Assembly (NCBI GenBank): GCA_964017235.1
Contig: OZ024934.1
Location: 91,292,706-91,356,705 of the forward strand
Direction: 5' to 3'
DNA from: Sabellastarte sp. h YS-2021
Lineage: Eukaryota; Annelida; Polychaeta; Sabellida; Sabellidae
Length of the DNA: 64,000 bases
Each line of letters begins with the position of its first letter. The first letter of the stretch is position 1. A program made the position numbers and the translations under genes. The notes beneath the pieces are model-generated. The model was not told the origin of the DNA, made no database searches, and saw only the letters and a list, made by a program, of their open reading frames with translations. Below, one piece after another: positions 42,301 to 50,551 of this stretch.

Positions 42301-45300
42301 CAAAAGAAGCACTTTTCACAGACTTTATTGTATTTTTCATGTTTGATATTGGTCTTACGCCTTTCTTTTGCGGCTGCCCACTTTTTGATTTTGTTACAGA
42401 ATGTACAAGACAAGCAACACTTTGACATTTTACAGAGTTCTTGACAAGCACATGAAAATCTGTCTGTTTTACATCTGACACATAATACTCCAATTTTGTT
42501 TGTAACTCCGGAGGAATTCTGCAGTAATTGTCATTTATAATTTTTGGGATCCTTGGAGCCTCGCGAACCGCGACCGGGTTGACCACCCCTGCCTCTGCCG
42601 CGTGCTCTGCCCCGGCTACCAAATGATTTCCATGCGGGGAGATCTTTCCCGGAAGCACCGGTGGTACTTGAGTCGTCTTGCTTCCAACTAGTGGAGTAAG
42701 GCTGGTAGCGATGCTGCTTTTTCTGTACACCCGCGAACCCACCACGGCCCGGACCGGGCTGGTTGGTACGCTTGTGTGTTTCAAAGTTGTTTATCTCATC
42801 TTCCGCTTTTCTTATGATGTCATCTGGGAATAAAGCCCGGGTTTGAAGAGGGCAATTCCTGAGCGAGGAAAAGGTATCCGGTTTCACTCCTGCCCTCAGG
42901 TGATCCAGATAGGAATCTCTGCGGACTAGAGTCAAGTTAGCCATTTGGACGAAAGTAAAGTCCGAAAGGTGCTGAAGAGATTTCCCGACCGCAAAACTGA
43001 TATTCTGGTTAAATGCTGTTAAAAAGTGAAGTTCGTCCAGAGCCCCCTGGGCTTTTGCGGAAGATTTACCTTTGCCAAGTTCTGTTTGTAGGGTTTTTAA
43101 CTGTTCCTGAACAGCATCCTGCACTTTGGTTATACATCTATTGAAACCAGCTGACTGGTTACAAATATAGCTTGTTTCTTTGGCAGCCTTTTCCCATTTG
43201 CGGAGAGTTTCCTGAGACAGTGGTCGGGAAGTAGGTTGAGATGAAGCAATAGTAGATTTAGCAATCCGGGCAAAGGAACTATTGAGCTTTGCGGCATCGT
43301 TGGGCCAGGAAGTTACGTATTTACCAGGCCTAGTTATGTCTTTGTTTTCTGCCGGGTGTATCCCGTACCATCTTGTCTGAGATTTTGGTGGTCGGAGATA
43401 TTGATCAACATGTAAACCGCCTGGTTCTGTTGATTTTGACGGGTAGCCTTCAATTAGTACTAGATTGAGGTTTTCCAATTTTTTGCATAACCAGTCCTCT
43501 GGTGGTAAGTCAATGGAAACTTTTCCAACCGGTTGAGCCCGGTGGCCAACCCAGGGGTTGTCAGATCTGGAGGTGGGAGTGTACTCAAGGTCCGGAATGT
43601 GATTCCAGCCCATAAAGGCACGGACACCCCTTACCGTCTCCCTGTAATTCTGATCTTCACTTATGGTTTTGTCAATGTCTGGAGAGTCTTGTTCAGATGG
43701 GTCTAGTACTTCTTCTTGATCAGAAACTTCACCCTCTTCTGAATGCTCCGGGGGTGGTTGAATGATAGATGAGGCCACCGGGCCGGAAGAGCTCTGAGAA
43801 GAGAATACCGGTTCCGGGTCTGGTTGCGGATAAACATTCTCCAGAGGAGAGGTCATATCCATAGAGCTGGTGATAGTAGCTGTTGCCTTTGTTCTATCCG
43901 TGCCATAAGCCGGACCGGCTTGGCCGGAAGGAACGGAGGGTAGCAGAAAAGGTGCTTGTGACAAAGAACCAGCTGGAGCCTGATGCGTGACCGGTGCTTG
44001 GACCGGAGTGAAGGTAGGTTGTGGAGAGGGACGATGGCCCATGGTGATGAGTGCCTCCAAACGCGCCATGCGAGTAGACCATTTTTCATCTAGATCTTTT
44101 AAATCTTGACGGAAGTTTGGTTGAGGTAAGGTGAACTCCGTTTCAGTGTCATGAGGAGGGGAAGATGGAGCAACGTCCTGTTTTTCGAGCTGTGACACTA
44201 CAGTAACGGTAGAGGGATCCACAAGTGATTCCTTACTCTTTAACTTCTCTTTACGGAGTTTGTAAGTCGGAGTAGAAAGCTGAAGCAATTGTTCGGGAGA
44301 AAGATTGTCACAAAACTCACAACTTAATTTGAGGACGCAAGGGTCGTCCCCCAAACCTTTGTCCCTACATCTGGCACATCGAGAGTGTGGATCAAAATTA
44401 GCCATGATATGTCCGCAGGCTCCTTTTCTCTGTCCTGGAGATGCCATAGTGGTTTATCCAACTAACAGACAAATCTGAGAAAGTAACACCCAATATAACT
44501 TAAGATATATTTAAAAATAAAAGTGTTTCCACAAAATTCAAACTTGAATGTCGCGCCAAACGAAAAAGATGCTATGACGTCACGTCCCTCTGGCGAGTGA
44601 GGCAGGAACTAGGCCACCTGGCGAGTGGAGTGTAGTGTACCGGTCCTGCCCGGGGTGAAACCCAGGACGTCTTTTTCTTTCGTTTGGCGGGACCGGCTGG
44701 CGCCGGGCTATAGCTATCGTCTGGTAGGTAAGATGTATTAACGCAATGAAATCTTGTTTTTATTTATTTTATGGGTTTAACCAATCTAGCTCTTTCAACA
44801 GGAATGGATGCAAGGGTTTTCACTACAGAAACTGGTGGGTTGACAATTAAGATAAACAAAGCCTATCTTTCATACAAACCCTCATCTCCATTTCATGTGA
44901 GTTGACTTCTCCATTGACCCTAGGTTTTGACCGGGGCTTCCTCTTAGTCGGTGTAGGTGATTGCTCTTCTGGACTGGACTTTTTGGGTGGTGTATCACAG
45001 ACATTTGCTACTTCTTTAATGGCCACTCGTTTGTTTCTTGTGGTTTTTGTGGAACCTTTAACAAAAGTACACTATTTCAGTTTGAGCAAAATCCAATGAA
45101 TTTGGGGACTGGTCTTCACAGCGATTATATGACATGTTACAGTGAAACCTTGATTACCTGAATGTATACTGTGCGAATATTTCATTCCTTCCCAAATTTT
45201 TTATATTAGTAGGGCCACATTAGGGAGCATACTCGAAAATGGACAACATATGTTGACAAATTAAACAGACTGGCAAACTGTGTACTTGTAAACTATTAAA

Positions 45301-48300
45301 ACATTGTGTAGCTCTATAAATAACATGGGTGAAACATAAATGTCTGTCATCTATGTTTATATAAGTATTGTTGGTTTTTTCACAATGTTTTCCTTTAATT
45401 CATAGATATTTGAAATTTTTTTTTTTTTGATTAATTTGTTTATATCAGCTGCCATATGTCTTCTTCTGGTACGTCCAGTTGGTTCACACTAAAACTAAAT
45501 AATAACTGAGTTTACTACTGCTCCCACTAAAACCTCTTTGTGAACAAAATGTGTAAATATGACCCTAAAGTGTGTTAGCATTATAGCAATGGGTGAATTG
45601 CTGACAAATACACCCATGCAATGAACCACCCACAGCCACACAAGTACCCATTCAGCCACACACACACACCTGCATCAACTTCTTCCTCAGATTCCTCCTC
45701 TTCTTCTTCCTCCTCCTCTGTCTCAGAGTCTGAACCCGAGTCCTCACTTTCCGGGAGTTCAAACCCATAGCGGTTCTTGTACCGCTCACTGCGAGACTTG
45801 GACGTGTCCACCTTCACAATTTCTTCTGTAAATAAGTAAACACTGGGTTTCTATGCTAATTTCACTTCAATTTTTGGTTAAACATCTGTATACAATACTG
45901 GTTGTTATCCCTACTTTAACTTTACACAACACAGCATGTTAAGCCAACATTTACTGACACAAAAAAACCTACTAATGAACAGATAGTCAGCTTAGTTTTA
46001 CTGGTTGCAGTGTGTAAAGATCACAGATGATATAGTATCATTATCTCAGACTTGGTTGTGACTTATAATTCACTTTCTCTTCTGTAGCTTGGCTATAACC
46101 ATTTACTCAGCACTTTTGCTTTATATACCTGTCCCACTCTCTGTATAACCCATGCTTTTTATAATCATCCAACACCAACAATTCCAGAATTTTAAAATAT
46201 CCTGAGATAAGAAGCTTTCACACAGCATAGTCAATTTGTAAATCAACAATCTACCAATGAACAGTTAAGCCATGTCTCACCTTCAGTTTTGCGCTTTTTC
46301 CGTGGTTTCTCCTCATCCTCCCAATCTTCTACAAAATCATCATTGTAACGCTTACGCTCTGAAAAAAAATAAATAAATAAATAGAAAATAAATAAAGCCT
46401 GGGGAAATAATTTAGAACACAACGAGATAGAGAACCTAACCAATGTCCCTACCAAGTGTCAACATTCTACATCTTACGGAATCCAAGAAATAGCCCTGAC
46501 AAGATTTTAAAACTCATGCTCACTATGACAAGGTCAAAGCTGAAATCAATGTCCCTACCCTATTGCCCGGACAAAATTTTAAAGGTCAAGGTCACTACAG
46601 TAAGATCAAAAGTCAAATCAAGGTCACATAATGACATTGCACACCTACAACCCCCCACCAATGTACCTACCAAGTATCAACTTCCCACACCTCACAGTTT
46701 CCGAGATATGGCCTAGACAAGATTTTATTGGTCAAGATCACTATGGCAAGGTTAAAGGTCATATCAAGGTCATACCATGATGTTGTACACCTATCTTTGT
46801 CATAAGAGAAAGATGTCTCAAATATGGCAGGTGAAGACACTTTGGCAGAGCCAAAGTTAAAAGTGACACCATGATGCACACGTACACCCCCTAATCAAGG
46901 TCAGACCATGACTTTGCACACCTACAGCCCCCAAGCAATGTCCCTACCAAGTATCAACTTCCTACACCTTACAATTTCCAAGATATAGCCCAGACAAGAC
47001 TTTATAGGTCAAGGTCACTACAACAAAGTCAAAGGTCAAATCAAGGTCACACCATGATGTGCACACCTACACCCCCTAAACAATGTCCCTACCAAGTATC
47101 AACTTCCTACACCTTACAGTTTCCAAGATATAGCCCAGACAAGATTTTATAGGTCAAGGTCACTACGGCAAGGTCAAATCAAGGTCACACCATGATGTTG
47201 CACACCTAGACCCCCTAACCATTGTCCCTACCAAGTATCAACTTCCTACACCTTACAGTTTCTGAGATATAGCCAGGACAAGATTTTCAAACTCAAGGTC
47301 ACTACGGCAAGATCAAAGGTCAAATCAAAGTCAGACCATGGCGTTGCACACCTACACCTCCTAACTAATGTCCCTACCAAGTATCAACTGTCTATACCTT
47401 ACGGTTTCAGAGATACAGCCCGGACAAACTTTTCCGGACACCATGGGTGAAAACAATACCCCGCAGCCCTTAAAACAACTTACCATGAAGTTATTTTTAG
47501 ATAACAGTTGCTAATATTTGCCAATTTATGTGTATTTATAATTCTTTTCTTTTAAAAAATAAATAAATTTATACTTGGCAACTATGGACTTATTTATCAC
47601 TACAATATGAAAACTTATTTTCAATACTTTATTTATCTAATTTGGACTTGGGATAAATCACCATGACTCAGTTTTGTGGATGTTAGTATGAACTTTAATC
47701 AAATCTCTTTTATGTCAACTCGGTCAACTAGAACGTTTCATGGTTTTGTCTTTATGACAGAGATCAGGCACTATAAAAGTTCAATTACAATTTTATTTTC
47801 TGTACAACTAAATTTCTGGTCTTCAGAAGCTTTTTCCACTGTAACTAACACTGTTATCTGGAACTCAAGTACAGATCTACTACATGTAGATGCCACTAAT
47901 AGAGTTCAAGGGTATCAATGAACACATTTTTTGGATGAAAATATTTTGGATCAAGCAGACATGTTCTCTACTTTCTTTAAATTAATCTGATACTGTATCA
48001 CAGCAAAAAATCTGATTCTGTATCAGGTGAGATGTGCCTGAACAAACTCTGATTTGACATTTCCCTGGTAGAATGCTACATTTTCACAAGAGTGATACAA
48101 GTTTGTCTTATCATTACAGAATGCAAGATTTTGAAATAGGATTAAAAAAAAAAACACTCACTTTTGGCTGCAGCTCGTCTGGACTTTCTTATTCTGATTC
48201 CCGACGTGCACTGCATACATCGCCATGTTTGTCTAGTGGAGAAAGACGTACAAAGGTCAAAGTTCACAGTTTTATGCCACTAAGCTAAGGTAATATCCGG

Positions 48301-50551
48301 CCCTTAGTGAATGCCATGCATTGGCATGAGATGGATTTGAACCCAGCACCCACTTTGTCAAAACAATAAAATATACATAAACTTCAGGAAAAATCCAACA
48401 AATTTAATTTACATTCATTGCAAATGAAGTTTGTTAACTTAAAAATATCTTGCGAATACAATTCCTGTTTTAAATTATGGCTTATGAATGTTCCTGGTTA
48501 TTTGTCATCATGTCAGTGGCAAGCATATGAAATACTGGATTTGGTTCTGTTTCAATAATACTGGATTTGGTTCTGTTTCAATACCTCAGAAACTGATTGT
48601 GGATTCTGGAACAGGTCCGACCACTAATGCTTCATTTATAAAATTAAGAAATTATTTTTTACATTTTTAGAAATTGTTTTATAGCCAGTTATCAGTTGTG
48701 TCTGGAAAACCACCAGCTAATTTTAGACAAATTAAAACCCACTGGAACTCTTGTGGAAAAAAACTACTGATTTGCACTAATTGTAATCCATTTCAAACCC
48801 AGTGTACATTACCTGGGCTCTCTCCTGAGTGGGGGTTCATGACAGTCCAGATGGAATGCAGACGGACAGGTGGCACAGAAGATCAGCTTGTCCTCACCAC
48901 TACACACAATACATTGAGTGTCATGCTGGATTTCTTCCTCACTCTCCTCGTCTGAAACCTGATTGGATGCTGGCTCAATGCGCTTGGTGACACGAGATCG
49001 GCGCCGCTGATCTGTGGGCTGTACAAATAAAAAGTTCGAGAACTTGTACTCAGTCTGGTGTTACCAACAGTGTATGAACTACCTGCTGAAAGTCAGATGG
49101 CCAGCAGGGCCATTACCTTTTCACTTTTTATGCCCCATTGTGAAATTTAAATAGCCCAATAAAATTAAATTTTAAATCTCTTTATTTTCTGCATTTTATT
49201 ATTTTTTTTACATATTGATAAAAATCTTATTTCCAAATCTTTAAAAAACGAAGACGTCCCACGTACTAGCGTGTTTGCAATCGAAACGTTACCATCGGAA
49301 AGCAGAAATTCAGCGAAGTTCTCTAGATTTTAAAATGTTTCAAGTATTTTGACTGGCTGTCGTACATTTTTTTCTTCACGTTCAATCAGGAACCAGAGCA
49401 TTAAAGTTTCATTTTGTTTCGACTCCACACGTTGTCGCTAGAATTAATGGCCAGCCGGGCTACACATTTGTGAAAAAAGATGGCCCGGAGCAGAACTTAG
49501 TAGTTCCTGGCCACCAGGCCCACACAGTTTCGAACACTGGTTACCAACCCCATAAATAAAGGACAATTAACATGGAAAAACATCTTGTATTTTTGGAAAT
49601 TTGTAGAAATGGTTTTTATATTTCACAATTCATTAATGAAAACAAACATGGTCAAAATAGATCAGACAAATCTGAAATGTTATTGAATCTTTACTGCAGA
49701 TCCACATCTTATACCAAGGAGATTGCAAAGCATTCACATTTTCAAATCCAAAGCTATGCTGACAGAGTTTTCAGTGGCTTGGATTTGCCTACACTTGGCA
49801 GCATTCACCATGATGAGCTGGAACGTATTTAAATCACACACTTTTTCACCAAGGGAATAATGCTGGTATTGTTTATCGATATTGAAATATTTATCAATTC
49901 TAGGCAAGTATGCTGATATCGATACTGCAGGGTACAATATCGGAATGTAGTACTAAATAGATGCATCTCTGTTGTCTTAATTAATGTAAAGAACAAAATT
50001 TGAAAATTATGTTGATTTTCATATCATTTTAGGTGACTTTTACTTAAAGCGACAAGGGAACTGCCATATTTGTTTACGTTTCGGGACACTACTAAACCTC
50101 CCAAAAGAGTTTGGAAGGTATCCACAAGGAAAGCATCTCATGCCCCAATATTTCAATATCCATCGATATGGAAGGTAAAAATATGGTTTGATATCGATAT
50201 ACATATTTTTATTTGATACCAACACTACAAGGGAACATTTTGAACTCTATTGAAATTTACCCACTTTGAGATATCGATCCAGTTCATATGAATCCTTACA
50301 CTAAAAAAAAAAAAAAAATACTCTGTACAAATTACTCAGATATTGGACATCTGGCTGTGGAGTTTGAGGTGTCTGACAAAATATCTATGGAGAAAGCCTT
50401 TGTTACTCACAGTGCACGCTGCACAGAACCAGTCACCTTTCGGTACTTCATCCAGGCGTGGTCTGAGGCAGTACATATGATACGCCTTATTACAGTCGTC
50501 ACAGAGCAGTAAGGCCGAGTCATCACCCTTCTTCAGACAGATCTTGCACTT
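36207..50551 (-). CDS. BAZ1-family (WSTF/ACF1-like) chromatin remodelling subunit, C-terminal half
   Basis: Nine exons join with consistent phase into about 392 residues ending at a TAA. In order: PHD finger 1 (exon 50411-50551), a basic linker and PHD finger 2 split over two exons (48813-49018, 48162-48232), a basic/acidic linker (46281-46358, 45670-45825, 44880-45055) and a bromodomain (37898-37975, 36773-36916, 36207-36335). BAZ1 proteins are the large non-catalytic partners of ISWI; their PHD and bromodomain contact nucleosomes. The first PHD and the bromodomain (DYYDVIKHPMDFLTMKKKC) look closest to BAZ1B. Two tandem PHDs are, to my knowledge, as in insect ACF1, while human BAZ1A/B have one. 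The WAC, DDT and WHIM parts that should precede are not found between 50551 and 64000. Confidence 0.8.
36773..36916 (-). CDS. BAZ1-like exon: bromodomain core
   Basis: 48 codons: VPDYYDVIKHPMDFLTMKKK, then VSEFVDDLALVFSNCEHYNK. It has the PDYY/PMD ZA-loop and an acetyl-lysine-pocket Asn-containing HYNK end. Acceptor TTGTTCCAG, donor GTACGT. Confidence 0.9.
37146..37440 (+). mobile_element. tRNA-derived SINE, family B
   Basis: Second copy of the family seen at 22293: 'gtggcctagcaggtaacac', 'gggttcaaaccca', 'gggtcctatccccagtggca', 'aaagaacctcaagga'. It extends to 'attgcgctgagtataaat'. It lies in a BAZ1-like intron in antisense orientation. Confidence 0.85.
37898..37975 (-). CDS. BAZ1-like exon: start of bromodomain
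   Basis: 26 codons: AEEILGKLRRHRNSWPFQDP then VDREV, the alpha-Z helix and ZA-loop start. Acceptor TTTACTTGCAG, donor GTGAGTG. Confidence 0.9.
38055..38165 (-). mobile_element. Reverse-strand tRNA-like SINE remnant
   Basis: 'ggactcaaacccaggac' (B-box complement) and 'ctacccactgaggtctc' (A-box complement) are about 60 bp apart. No tail could be assigned to the families above. Confidence 0.4.
38624..38796. repeat. Left inverted terminal repeat, DIRS copy 2
   Basis: 173 bp from 'cttacctaccagacgatagc' to 'agcatctttttcgt', matched by the reverse complement of 44560-44732 with no visible mismatch. It shares 'ggtcccgccaaacga', 'actcgccaggtgg' and 'gacgtca' words with copy 1 repeats. Confidence 0.9.
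38850..38948. repeat. Internal complementary region, DIRS copy 2
   Basis: The first half is complementary to the left outer end (38581-38637), the second half to the right outer end (44712-44752; 'cattgcgttaatacatctta'). The predicted circle junction is at about 38907-38911 in 'tgcaatttcattgcg'. The junction sequence is nearly the same as in copy 1 although the flanks differ, so it is a likely YR recognition core. Confidence 0.85.
39306..42530 (-). CDS. DIRS Cys-rich plus tyrosine recombinase frame, copy 2
   Basis: In frame with gag beyond its UGA. The Cys-rich module reads LCVRC, CCLSCTFC, CEKCFFCKSLCFC and CAKCPQCCKC. The middle is open but antiphase to RT. The C-terminal ~357 residues are the YR: TRAVYEAKWALFVRWC, ASGKRRSEIHAW (catalytic Arg), QVKAHDVRAFAASKAF (His/Arg box), ACHWKSHNTFTQFYL (Tyr), end GPVVAAQQIHH. 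YR is close to copy 1, more so than gag. Confidence 0.8.
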   Translation of the reverse strand, partial: QLLQNSSGVTNKIGVLCVRCKTDRFSCACQELCKMSKCCLSCTFCNKIKKWAAAKERRKTNIKHEKYNKVCEKCFFCKSLCFCPKCAKCPQCCKCPASGGATTIVLGSMGTTRCKPKSSVHTKRGLCSPIQSQTLPSEGSPDSKRLCQSHQRLPLERGSTSLNQEEGSREGQGSNLSSLLQQTIHCSQTEPKVAANLGPQYSKSVFMRKNIQNGNPGDNSNLLTTGRVGDIAGLQRRLLPHSNPCQLPKIPQVPLPEPVLPISGSSLWPVNSSNGVHLCSQRGKTNGSVSRYKDPPVPRRLVDSSPYQRILPPGNPVPPSPLPGVGLDGKHAKIRTRTPTSLRFCRLPVRPIQRIGQTYSKPLGSPSTKSNRVITEQILPSENLHVSYRSTHCDRETGAPRQTAHETYSVAPQETLESPGISGKGDSNSEFSPSVPAVVDPRRKCPKGSTLTPPTTRSANLYRRLKRRLGCSLRRLHSKRYLVSARKQVAHKLLRTKSRVVSTKKIPTISARKGRPDCHRQHYSCGIHQQGGRYEVRFTLCPSLAAPMLVQSQTNSTEGQTHSGPSKCNCRQVVSPGTDHSDGVVSPSGDLRHPLSNLALSPSGHVCNKVQLQTSPICVLNSRPKGLVSGRSDNVLGRPGHVPFPSSVSDGEGGQQAVRSLVSQSNPDCSGMAQHALVLGPSRAVSDGSSLSSTPSRSSDPTFQQGPSQGSGKPKSPCLAPRAQTIREQGFSSPVASRIEAPQRRSTRAVYEAKWALFVRWCETSQVDFRNPSIKQIADFLLHLFQEKNLQPSTIDGYRSAIADKLGNTSVNVGKDDNLTRLLDSFHRDRPKGRRGVPAWNLSLVLHQLTKAPFEPLRKASLKHLTFKTVFLLALASGKRRSEIHAWLNKNIRHQADWSKVSLYPSPSFLAKNHLAKEGPECVAPVVIPALAPTLDKSLKEDRSLCPVRALRYYLDKTQALRTGKELVFVSFKQGFNKDISPATISSWIKQTVVLCYDLSDQDSLALHQVKAHDVRAFAASKAFQGGISLDQILAACHWKSHNTFTQFYLKDVAWADKELFHLGPVVAAQQIHH
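40208..42784 (-). CDS. DIRS reverse transcriptase / RNase H / MT-like ORF, copy 2
   Basis: 858 codons open, +1 to gag and YR. The conserved part begins at PVGGRLQLFWEVW. RT motifs: RPILDLSTLNQFL, SLDFSDAYF, PFGLSTAPMEF, catalytic YLDDW. RNase H motifs: FTDASKEGWGAHL, ELKAVLLALK, ATDNTTVV, HIPGRLNVIADKLSR. The MT-like region has DMFATRYN, DPKAWSVDALTMSW and APGWPNMPWFWD. The C-terminal tail overlaps the YR start. Entry to this frame is unexplained, as in copy 1. Confidence 0.9.
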   Translation of the reverse strand: MKHTSVPTSPVRAVVGSRVYRKSSIATSLTPLVGSKTTQVPPVLPGKISPHGNHLVAGAEHAAEAGVVNPVAVREAPRIPKIINDNYCRIPPELQTKLEYYVSDVKQTDFHVLVKNSVKCQSVACLVHSVTKSKSGQPQKKGVRPISNMKNTIKSVKSASFVNHCVFAPNVPNAHSVANAQPVGGRLQLFWEVWARLGANPRVVSILKEGYVLPFNLRPCLVRDPLIVSGYANPIRDSHLKGALQALIKKKAVERVRVRTSLAFFNRLFIVPKPNQKWRPILDLSTLNQFLCVKTFKMETPETIRTSLQQGEWVTSLDFSDAYFHIPIHVNSRKYLRFHFQNQSYQFRALPFGLSTAPMEFTCVVKEVKLMAQSRGIRIHQYLDDWLIRAPTRESCHQGTQSLLALCQELGWMVNMQKSELEPQQVFDFVGYQYDLFNGLVRPTQNRWEALQQKVIGLLQNRSCRVRTFMSLIGLLTATEKQVPLGRLHMRPIQWHLKKHWRVPESLEKEIPIPSSLHQYLQWWTQEENVLKGQPLHPLRHAVQIFTDASKEGWGAHLGDFTASGTWSVPESKLHINFLELKAVLLALKRFQQLVQGKVVLIATDNTTVVAYINKEGGMRSGSLCALLWRLLCWCNLRQIVLKARHIPGRLNVIADKLSRQGQIIQTEWSLHQEIFDILCRTWHYPQVDMFATRYNCKLVQFVSSIPDPKAWSVDALTMSWEGLDMYLFPPVSLMGKVVSKLSDHWYHRAILIAPGWPNMPWFWDLVELSAMVPLCLPHHPDLVTQPFNKARHRDLASLNLHAWLLEPRQSGSKGSLAQWRQELRRLKDVQPEQSTKRSGPFLLDGAKQVRWTSGTHL
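42525..42533 (-). promoter_or_regulatory. Candidate stop-codon readthrough signal at gag UGA, copy 2
   Basis: Minus-strand context TAT AAA TGA CAA TTA CTG. CAA TTA after the stop is the same hexanucleotide as in the classical tobamovirus leaky stop. The frame then runs open to the YR stop at 39306. Confidence 0.6.
42531..44447 (-). CDS. DIRS gag-like protein, copy 2
   Basis: 638 residues from ATG 44447 (MASPGQRKGACGHIMANF). It has the same N-terminal Cys/His module (CGH, CARC, CEFC), an acidic Pro/Ser-rich middle, conserved core words YRETVRGVRAFMGWNHIPDL and LNSSFARIAKST, and a strong RGG-type C-terminus (RGRARGRGRGGQPGRG). It ends TAT AAA TGA followed by CAA TTA. The RT frame overlaps the last ~250 nt. 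Confidence 0.85.
   Translation of the reverse strand: MASPGQRKGACGHIMANFDPHSRCARCRDKGLGDDPCVLKLSCEFCDNLSPEQLLQLSTPTYKLRKEKLKSKESLVDPSTVTVVSQLEKQDVAPSSPPHDTETEFTLPQPNFRQDLKDLDEKWSTRMARLEALITMGHRPSPQPTFTPVQAPVTHQAPAGSLSQAPFLLPSVPSGQAGPAYGTDRTKATATITSSMDMTSPLENVYPQPDPEPVFSSQSSSGPVASSIIQPPPEHSEEGEVSDQEEVLDPSEQDSPDIDKTISEDQNYRETVRGVRAFMGWNHIPDLEYTPTSRSDNPWVGHRAQPVGKVSIDLPPEDWLCKKLENLNLVLIEGYPSKSTEPGGLHVDQYLRPPKSQTRWYGIHPAENKDITRPGKYVTSWPNDAAKLNSSFARIAKSTIASSQPTSRPLSQETLRKWEKAAKETSYICNQSAGFNRCITKVQDAVQEQLKTLQTELGKGKSSAKAQGALDELHFLTAFNQNISFAVGKSLQHLSDFTFVQMANLTLVRRDSYLDHLRAGVKPDTFSSLRNCPLQTRALFPDDIIRKAEDEINNFETHKRTNQPGPGRGGFAGVQKKQHRYQPYSTSWKQDDSSTTGASGKDLPAWKSFGSRGRARGRGRGGQPGRGSRGSKDPKNYK
44560..44732. 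repeat. Right inverted terminal repeat, DIRS copy 2
   Basis: Inverted partner of 38624-38796. The outer extension to 44752 ('atgtattaacgcaatgaaat') is nearly the same as that of copy 1. Confidence 0.9.
44880..45055 (-). CDS. BAZ1-like exon: Lys/Pro-rich linker
   Basis: 176 nt, encoding STKTTRNKRVAIKEVANVC, TPPKKSSPEEQSPTPTKRK and PRSKPRVNGEV. Acceptor TTTTGTTAAAG; the donor GTTTGT is weak. The next intron contains the whole DIRS copy 2. Confidence 0.75.
45670..45825 (-). CDS. BAZ1-like exon: acidic linker
   Basis: 156 nt, encoding IVKVDTSKSRSERYKNRYGF and then a Glu/Ser/Asp-rich tract with a run of nine Glu. Acceptor TTATTTACAG, donor GTGTGTG. Confidence 0.85.
46281..46358 (-). CDS. BAZ1-like exon: acidic/basic linker
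   Basis: 78 nt, encoding RKRYNDDFVEDWEDEEKPRK followed by KRKTE, a probable nuclear localisation signal. Acceptor TTTTTTTCAG, donor GTGAGA. Its phase matches both neighbours. Confidence 0.85.
46440..47455. repeat. Tandem array, unit about 145 bp, about 7 copies, in a BAZ1 intron
   Basis: 'aatgtccctaccaagtatca' recurs about every 140-145 bp from 46660 to 47370, with earlier diverged units. Units share 'acaccttacagtttcc', 'gatatagcccagacaagat' and 'ggtcaaggtcac'. The direct repeats of AGGTCA are in most units. Confidence 0.85.
48162..48232 (-). CDS. BAZ1-like exon: end of PHD finger 2
   Basis: 71 nt, acceptor CTCCACTAG, donor GTGAGTG. It encodes QTWRCMQCTSG, supplying the last two cysteines of PHD 2, then a basic run RIRKSRRAAAK. 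Confidence 0.85.
48295..48352 (-). mobile_element. Reverse-strand tRNA-like SINE fragment
   Basis: 'gatggatttgaacccagcac' resembles a B-box complement. No full element can be delimited. Confidence 0.3.
48813..49018 (-). CDS. BAZ1-like exon: basic linker and first part of PHD finger 2
   Basis: 206 nt, phase 0 in and phase 2 out, acceptor TTTGTACAG. It encodes QRRRSRVTKRIEP, an acidic DEESEEE stretch, then CIVCSGEDKLIFCATC and FHLDCHEPP, the first six ligands of the second PHD. Confidence 0.9.
50411..50551 (-). CDS. BAZ1-like exon: PHD finger 1
   Basis: 47 codons, phase 0 at both ends, acceptor CTGTTACAG and donor GTGAGT. It encodes KCKICLKKGDD, LLLCDDCNKAYHMYC and WFCAACT, giving the full C4HC3 zinc ligand set. 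It is the most 5' exon of this gene that I can find. Confidence 0.9.

Larger units (their letters stand above)
38581..44752 (-). mobile_element. DIRS-type retrotransposon, copy 2, coding-intact, inside a BAZ1 intron
   Basis: The element is 6.2 kb, a different family from copy 1 (related proteins, diverged sequence). Same plan: right terminal repeat 44560-44732, gag, RT/RNase H, YR, a 3' noncoding stretch with a long C-run (39068-39094), internal complementary region 38850-38948, left terminal repeat 38624-38796. All three frames are uninterrupted. It lies between BAZ1-like exons 44880-45055 and 37898-37975 in the same transcriptional direction as that gene. Confidence 0.9.

Noticed and set aside
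2395-47455. Regular direct repeats as a CRISPR array
   Set aside because: All arrays here have long contiguous units without short unique spacers, and the DNA is eukaryotic.
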